Source of the DNA: Actinostola sp. cb2023
Lineage: Eukaryota; Cnidaria; Anthozoa; Actiniaria; Actinostolidae
Direction: 5' to 3'
Assembly: GCA_033675265.1 (NCBI GenBank)
Contig: JAUJYZ010000101.1
Span: 34,840-98,839, forward strand
Length of the DNA stretch: 64,000 nt
A model generated the notes under the pieces. It was not told where the DNA came from. It saw only the letters and a list, made by a program, of their open reading frames with translations, and did not search any database. The translations under genes were made by a program, and so were the position numbers. The number at the start of each line of letters is the position of its first letter. Position 1 is the stretch's first letter. This document shows positions 58,524 through 64,000 of the stretch, in pieces.

Positions 58524-59293
58524 CAATAGTCCATTTCCGAGTTCCTTTTATCTCTGTTTCAAAACGAGTCTACGTGCGAAACCTTTCATATGAAAATTAG
58601 TTTTATTTACATGAAAAAGGAAACATTATTTGCATAAGAAAGGTTTCGCACATAGACTAGTTTTTGAAACAGAGTTCTCAAACTCATTAATAATTCATTA
58701 GCTCAATAACCAATCAGCTCTCACGATTCGAGTCAGGTGGATGTATCTTGATACCGGAGGAAGAACTGATCAAGACACTGATCAAGACACTGATCAAGAC
58801 ACTGAAATTATTGTATATTTACCATTATGTTACTTACCTTTAACTTAGTAGACTTACTACCTCTTACTTATCATGAAAAAAAATCTAGTGATAAATCATC
58901 AACCAGAGTTGAATCAGTGACCCCTCGCACATTACGCTCACTACTTATCCATTAGACTACCTGACTGCTTGTTCGATTTTGAAGCTCTTTTTAACAAACA
59001 TAATACTTGCGAGGTGACTCATTAGGCCAAGACACAAAAGCAATTATTATGTTCTTTTCTCAGGAGACTCAAGAACAATTCAGATAATCATTCATTATTA
59101 ATGAGTTTGAGAAGCAATATCAAAAACTCGTGCTTCGTGTTTCTTCAGGGGATTCAAAACACCTCGAAACAATAAAAGCACTCGGCCTACGGCCTCGTGC
59201 TTTCATTAGTTTCTCGATGTTTTGAACCCCTGATAAAACACTCGCACTCGTTGTTGATATATTACATAAAAGGAACTCGGAAATGGACTATTG
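58524..59293. repeat. Palindromic MITE, unit 1, interrupted
   Basis: Left arm CAATAGTCCATTTCCGAG with CTCTGTTTCAAAACGAGTC. The right arm is cut after AACAGAG at 58674 and resumes ATAAAAGGAACTCGG at 59266. Confidence 0.85.
58675..59265. mobile_element. 591-bp insertion made of two adjacent fold-backs
   Basis: TTCTCAAACTCATTAATAAT (58675) pairs with ATTATTAATGAGTTTGAGAA (about 59095-59117). A second inverted pair, ATATCAAAAACTCGTGC / GCACTCGTTGTTGATAT with GATTCAAAACACCTCGAAAC / GTTTCTCGATGTTTTGAACC, fills 59116-59260. A 12-bp minisatellite (TGATCAAGACAC, about 3 copies, 58767-58804) is inside. Confidence 0.75.
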
Positions 59294-60675
59294 GATTCCT
59301 TGATACAGCGGGAACATTAATCATTTGAAATACGTGGATTTCGGATTATTTCCTCTTACTGGATTCTGGATGCCATTAACAATTAATTTTCGTGGATTCC
59401 GGATTACCTTACATGGGGCGAAACCCTCACTCGTGTGTTTTGGAATCAAAATGCAAAATACCTTTTTGGAATATCATATTAACATTTTTTCATCTTCTTC
59501 TATTAAGTCACTACAAACACAACTAAACGATTTACTTTATCGTACATTTTACCTCCGAAATTCTGCATTTTTGACGAAAAGCACATTGTAACCAGGTGTT
59601 CCTACCACTGGGGTGGACTGGACACTAGTTTGATAGTAATTTCGGATTTTGGGTTGTTTTTACCATGAAAAGCACTTTATCATGACAGTGAAGGATTTAT
59701 TTGTACAATAAAATATATGTGAAGTTTTCAGGTAAAATATATTTCCGGTAATTCATGATTTGCTTAGTTTTTAGACTATTAATCTTCGGTTGGGCTTCCT
59801 GTGGTTATGATCGCAATTTCTCTCAACAAAAATAGCTAGAATGCTACTACTTTTTAATGTCTATCATGCAGAAATGGTAAGCACTAGAGTACCTGTACAC
59901 ATTGCTGTACATTAAAGTTAGTGCCCTCAGATGGTACCGACCAACATAGCTAGCTCAAGGACTAGTAGACATGAAATGAGTTTTTTTGTCTTCACGGTAA
60001 AATTCTGCCTGCAACCTTCCAGAAGGGCGTCGTATTCGGTGTATCGTACCATCAATTATTCCCACAGCATTGGGAAAATGACTCCAATATCCCATGAATG
60101 ATGACCACCTTCTAAGATTATGCCAAGTAAGAAAGATTCGCAAACGAATGAACTATGTGATATATTTCTTCATGAACAGTACTTTTGCTAATGTTAAATA
60201 TAGAGGCTAAGGTGTGGTATGTTGGATAACTTCTCAACCAGATGATTACAGACAGAACTCTGTTTCGGATATCCAAAATACAGCACCTTCTGCGACCTGT
60301 AAGAGGAGTCCTAGGCAGCATTCTTGGTTAAACTATTTCATGTGAAATCATATGCACGAGTATGTCGAGTGACTGTGGAGTGTCTCCTGTCAGATACCAA
60401 AACTTTCTAGGGTCTTCTTCAAGATAACTCCAAACATCTCGTCCAACGTTCTTCTGGAAGATTAGCCCAGGAAACAGTGCTTGGATAAGAGAGTTAGAGC
60501 TCAACGCAATCTGAAGGAAGGTGATGACAACAGAAACAATATTTGGTAGAGGAGGCAACGGTGGTGGTAAACATGAGTCATTCGCATCGAAATAAATGAT
60601 GTGAATGATGTTTAAAATTGCTGTAAGAACACTTAAAAGAAAATATGGAAATGGCGGAGGGAAATCACGATCCAT

Positions 60676-61128
60676 CCTTTTGATTTTGACCCTGAACTTG
60701 ATTTGTCTATCACAACTGATTCATTTGTGGCATGCATACGTGCATTGAATATTATTCAGAATTAGAAGCGAGTCACCATGAAATGTTTGTCACTATCTTT
60801 TCAATTTTGCTAGAATGTGCATGAAGACCGGTTGCATGAAGCTCACACACGGGACAATGCAATTATCATTGTTTTCGGCACCAGTATTTTTATCAGTATT
60901 AATCCAGTCAGATTTCCAAGTATTGCTAGTATCAGTGCCGGCCAACATGCTATCTATGAAACATTTTAAGCTAGCGAGAAATGAAAATCCAAACATCACA
61001 ACGTAATAATATTCTGCTGCATGTGTGTTGTATTTTTAGGGGTGGATCATTAGTGATGTTGGGAGGGGGAGGGGGTGGGGCGGTTTACAATTCTCCAAAA
61101 ACATTTCCTGCAAATATTTTTTTTAAAA
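60676..61128. other. Spacer between Harbinger start and duplication unit 2
   Basis: No gene is seen. A G-rich stretch (GGGAGGGGGAGGGGGTGGGG) lies near 61065. Confidence 0.4.
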
Positions 61129-61496
61129 TTCTTATGATTAGGACTACCATCCCATCTGAGCTCGGCCATAGTTCTTTAGGGGAAGTTGATAGGTAGAGGC
61201 AAAGTAAGATCCTCAGATTCTTAGCATTTCAAGGCTCGGCTGAGCATGCCCCGGGAGCCTCTTCGCGGCGAATCCTAGAAACATGGTATTAGGTAAGTAC
61301 CACGGCTAATACCCGGTTAATTAAAGGCGCATAGACCCGGACCAGCCATGGCGAATGAGAACGGATACGATTATATAGGTGCGTCTTGACGGCCGAAAAA
61401 TCTTTTAAATTTGTACATTCCTACTAATAAGAAAAAGAAAACGAGCAAAGCGTTCTGACATTAGGGGAGGTTCCATCTGACGAAAAGACTACTGTC

Positions 61497-62744
61497 ATGA
61501 GTGAAATCCGGCGTCTGGCTAGAAGATGTCACAATTTGGCATCTTTTCCATGGAAACAGCCGCTGCAGGCTGATAACATGCGAAAACGAGCCCGATATCG
61601 AAAAGTTTCAATAACGATCCTGAAAGATGCCAAGACCACGATCAACAAATTGTTGACCATCGAGTACAGCACAGCGCATCTTATTCGCAAGTTTGATTTG
61701 CTAGACCTCCGGGTCCGCTGGCTATTACACTGTGCCTTGTGCAAAATATTTGGTAGCAAAAACCAGCCGCCCACATATTTACGACCTCAGGGCTTTATCC
61801 CTGCAAGAGGAAGATCTTGCACTACAGTTAAAGCGAAGGAGAAGAATTATTCTCAGATGTCTGAATGTCGGATCAATGAGTTCGGTGGCGCTAGGCCGAG
61901 CATGGGGCACCTCACTGAAATAAATACATCCAACGCCTCCATTCCAATGGAGACGTTACATGACTACTGGAAAAAACAAATGACTGGAACAAAATTGAAC
62001 GTTGATGACTTGCCTGAATTCCCTGAGGGAGAAGAATATCTCCGAGGACTGTGGGAAACCCCAGCTCCTCCCCCGGAATTTCAGAAGATCTCTAAGGAGG
62101 AGATATGGAACGCACTGCATCCCTTGGATGGCCGAATGGCCCCAGGTTATGACGGCCTAACCTATTTTGCGTACAAACATGCGGATAGGAAATGCTTATT
62201 AACCTATTGGGATAAGCTCTTCCGATGGCTCCATAAGAAACAAGTAATGTTGCCTTCGTGGAAAATAGGACTCCAAGTTTTCCTACCAAAGGCAAATAAG
62301 GAGGAATATGCACTCGCGAAGAGTGGGGGGGGGGGGGGCTGCCCGGCATTAGTGGCACTACAGATGCCACGTTTATCATGCGCTCCTGTGTGGACCACCA
62401 TAGACGATACCAAACTGACTTATATGTTCTGTTGCTAGACATATCGAACGCGTTCGGAAGCTTGGAGCTCGGACTCATTGATAAATCCATCGACCTGACA
62501 TGTGTTGAAAAAACGCTTGAAAGGCTGGTGGAAGGACTCGATTCGCGGGTGTTCGGTACACTTGAAAAGTGACGAGCACTTGTCGAGACGAATCCCGATG
62601 ACTAGGGGTGTAGGACAGGGCAATACCAATTCGGCTCTGACCTTCAACATCGTTAAGAACACGGTGAACTTGTGGGTGGCACAAGAGTGTCTTGGCTATA
62701 CGGTGTTCGACACCCCCATCTATCGCATTTCAGAATTACGTTAA
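61497..62744 (+). pseudogene. Non-LTR retrotransposon RT fragment, copy 2
   Basis: Open for 313 codons from 61497. It keeps the YLRPQGFIPARGR stretch lost in copy 1, but lacks about 130 bp before the G-run at 62325-62337 (the HPITLYPTVFKIA region). LYVLLLDISNAFGS is in frame here, while an extra A at about 62507 breaks CVEK. The two copies are damaged at different places. Confidence 0.65.
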
Positions 62745-63060
62745 TCCCGCATCCCGTAAAACCTCTAGGGTGAGCTAGGGTATGCTACCCATCGGAAATC
62801 TTAACATTCTAGGTTCACTTAGAGGCTATTTAATGCATTCTGGGATGATTTGTAAATTAGGTATGAAGAACCCTTCGGGGAACCTAATAAAGCTTATGGT
62901 TTTGTATTTGTGACCAACAATTTCAGCCTAATCGCAAAAATACCATTCAAAGACATTGTTTATAAAACCAATTTCCAAGACGAAAGGGGAAACCGCGCCC
63001 TCCTCACCCCTTCCCCCCTAAATTCACCCCTGAATACAGCTAAATTACCATTCGCGAGTT

Positions 63061-63239
63061 CAATAGTCCATTTCCGAGTTCCTTTTATCTCTGTTTCAAA
63101 ACGAGTCTACGTGCGAAACCTTTCATATGAAAATTAGTTTTATTTACATGAAAAAAGGAGACATTATTTGCATAAGAAAGGTTTCGCACATAGACTAGTT
63201 TTGAAACAGAGATAAAAGGAACTCGGAAATGGACTATTG
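63061..63239. repeat. Palindromic MITE, unit 2, complete
   Basis: Ends CAATAGTCCATTTCCGAG and CTCGGAAATGGACTATTG; arms of about 75 bp; loop near TATTTACATG. Confidence 0.88.
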
Positions 63240-64000
63240 GATTCCTTGATACAGCGGGAACATTAATCATTTGAAATACGTGGATTTCGGATTATTTCCT
63301 CTTACTGGATTCTGGATGCCATTAACAATTAATTTTCGTGGATTCCGGATTACCTTACATGGGGCGAAACCCTCACTCGTGTGTTTTGGAATCAAAATGC
63401 AAAAATACCTTTTTGGAATATCATATTAACATTTTTTTTCATCTTCTTCTATTAAGTCATTACAAACACAACTAAACGATTTACTTTATCGTACATTTTA
63501 CCTCCGAAATTCTGCATTTTTGACGAAAAGCACATTGTAACCAGGTGTTCCTACCACTGGGGTGGACTGGACACTAGTTTGATAGTAATTTCGGATTTTG
63601 GGTTGTTTTTTACCATGAAAAGCACTTTATCATGACAGTGAAGGATTTATTTTGTACAATAAAATATATGTGAAGTTTTCAGGTAAAATATATTTCCGGT
63701 AATTCATGATTTGCTTAGTTTTTAGACTATTAATCTTCGGTTGGGCTTCCTGTGGTTATGATCGCAATTTCTCTCAACAAAAATAGCTAGAATGCTACTA
63801 CTTTTAAATGTCTATCATGCAGAAATGGTAAGCACTAGAGTACCTGTACACATTGCTGTACATTAAAGTTAGTGCCCTCAGATGGTACCGACCAACATAA
63901 CAGAACTCTGTTTCGATATCCAAAATATCAGAAGCACCTTCCTGTCTGTGCGACCTGTAAGAGGAGTCCCTACGCATTCTTGGTTAAACTAGAAATCGCA

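Larger units (their letters stand above)
54018..59964. mobile_element. 5.9-kb TIR element inserted in the Harbinger gene
   Basis: Starts TAGTCCTTGAGCTAG and ends CTAGCTCAAGGACTA, flanked by GTA on both sides (54015-54017, 59965-59967). Removal with one GTA joins HFMST to QLIVDADG in frame. Further inward, the ends share diverged inverted sequence (GTCGGTACCA...GGGCACTAA; CCCATGTAAGGTAATCCGGA near 55040 against TTCCGGATTACCTTACATGG near 59400), so the TIRs may exceed 1 kb. A 3-bp duplication fits several superfamilies. No transposase of its own is recognised; RT fragments inside are passengers. Confidence 0.7.
56504..60335. repeat. Direct duplication, unit 1
   Basis: Starts ATTCTTATGATTAGGACTAC. 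Offset to unit 2 is about 4625 bp at the left. It contains a 591-bp insertion (58675-59265) absent from unit 2. Confidence 0.92.
52096..60675 (-). pseudogene. PIF/Harbinger nuclease, split by a 5.9-kb insertion
   Basis: Minus-strand pieces are 60675-60118 (MDRDFPPPFPYFLLSVL; TAA at 60328-60330; LASIFNISKSTVHEEI helix-turn-helix), a frame slip at about 60120, then WHNLRRWSSFMGYW and AVGIIDGTIHRIRRPSG (first D, about 60040) to HFMST at 59965. The interrupting element is 59964-54018. The gene resumes with QLIVDADGMIVLLVSG (54014-53967, GTATGT donor), then an intron containing a palindrome, and exon 52450-52096 (FPGHLTDSTTYRYLP, ILADGGYAA second D, LRVKIEHRIGALK with E). Gene order and motifs are Harbinger. 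At least one stop, one frameshift and the insertion disable it. The companion Myb-like protein is not seen. Confidence 0.8.
61129..63991. repeat. Direct duplication, unit 2
   Basis: Same sequence as unit 1 with many 1-2 bp indels at homopolymers. It lacks about 130 bp of RT and about 300 bp matching 59948-60247 (the element end and part of the Harbinger exon). Its last ~100 bp is noisier than the rest. Confidence 0.92.

Overview
The window is eukaryotic, intron-containing and AT-rich, and almost all of it is transposable elements inserted into one another. The element mix (AcademH-like, BEL/Pao, DIRS-like, PIF/Harbinger, an IS3-like integrase-type transposon, and many TA-target MITEs) and the multi-exon transposon genes fit a marine invertebrate. 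An anthozoan cnidarian such as a stony coral is the best guess from my memory of these families; sponge or mollusc cannot be excluded from sequence alone. I see no convincing host gene, tRNA, rRNA or CRISPR. All family names come from motifs and memory; no database was searched.

Layout. 1-11761: a Ty3/gypsy retrotransposon (5' end outside the window) split by an apparently intact 6.7-kb AcademH-like DNA transposon (377-7080) that carries convergent RecQ-like helicase and 7-exon DUF6589-type transposase genes, with 109-bp perfect TIRs. 11774-13251: fragments of an unrecognised spliced gene. 14399-19385: a decayed BEL/Pao element with a SAP-like N-terminus and a deleted integrase core. 19424-22645: a broken integrase-domain gene split by a TA-target element (20317-22364) that contains a 459-bp tandem array.

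23668-42370 is a nest. A fold-back element (23871-30552) lies beside a 9.3-kb intact-looking transposon (30907-40236). The latter has 545-bp TIRs, a perfect 6-bp target duplication, an intact 5-exon DDE transposase and a divergent RING-like gene with one nonsense codon. Relics of a third related element flank it, followed by an ~20-bp minisatellite.

42660-43640: DIRS-like RT/RNase H relic. 44235-51074: two convergent unrecognised genes (an unknown protein, and a putative DDE-like protein with GGDGAP and PNDMK motifs), separated by a 34-codon in-frame tandem repeat and a 75-bp satellite. 52096-60675: a PIF/Harbinger transposase on the minus strand, split by a 5.9-kb element (54018-59964) that holds non-LTR retrotransposon fragments. 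The segment 56504-60335 is repeated at 61129-63991 with many indels, which may be a real tandem duplication or a false duplication in the assembly.

Two recurring themes stand out: autonomous transposons with a second, non-transposase gene (helicase, RING protein, unknown protein), and nesting clean enough that removing one insertion plus one target duplication restores the older reading frame.
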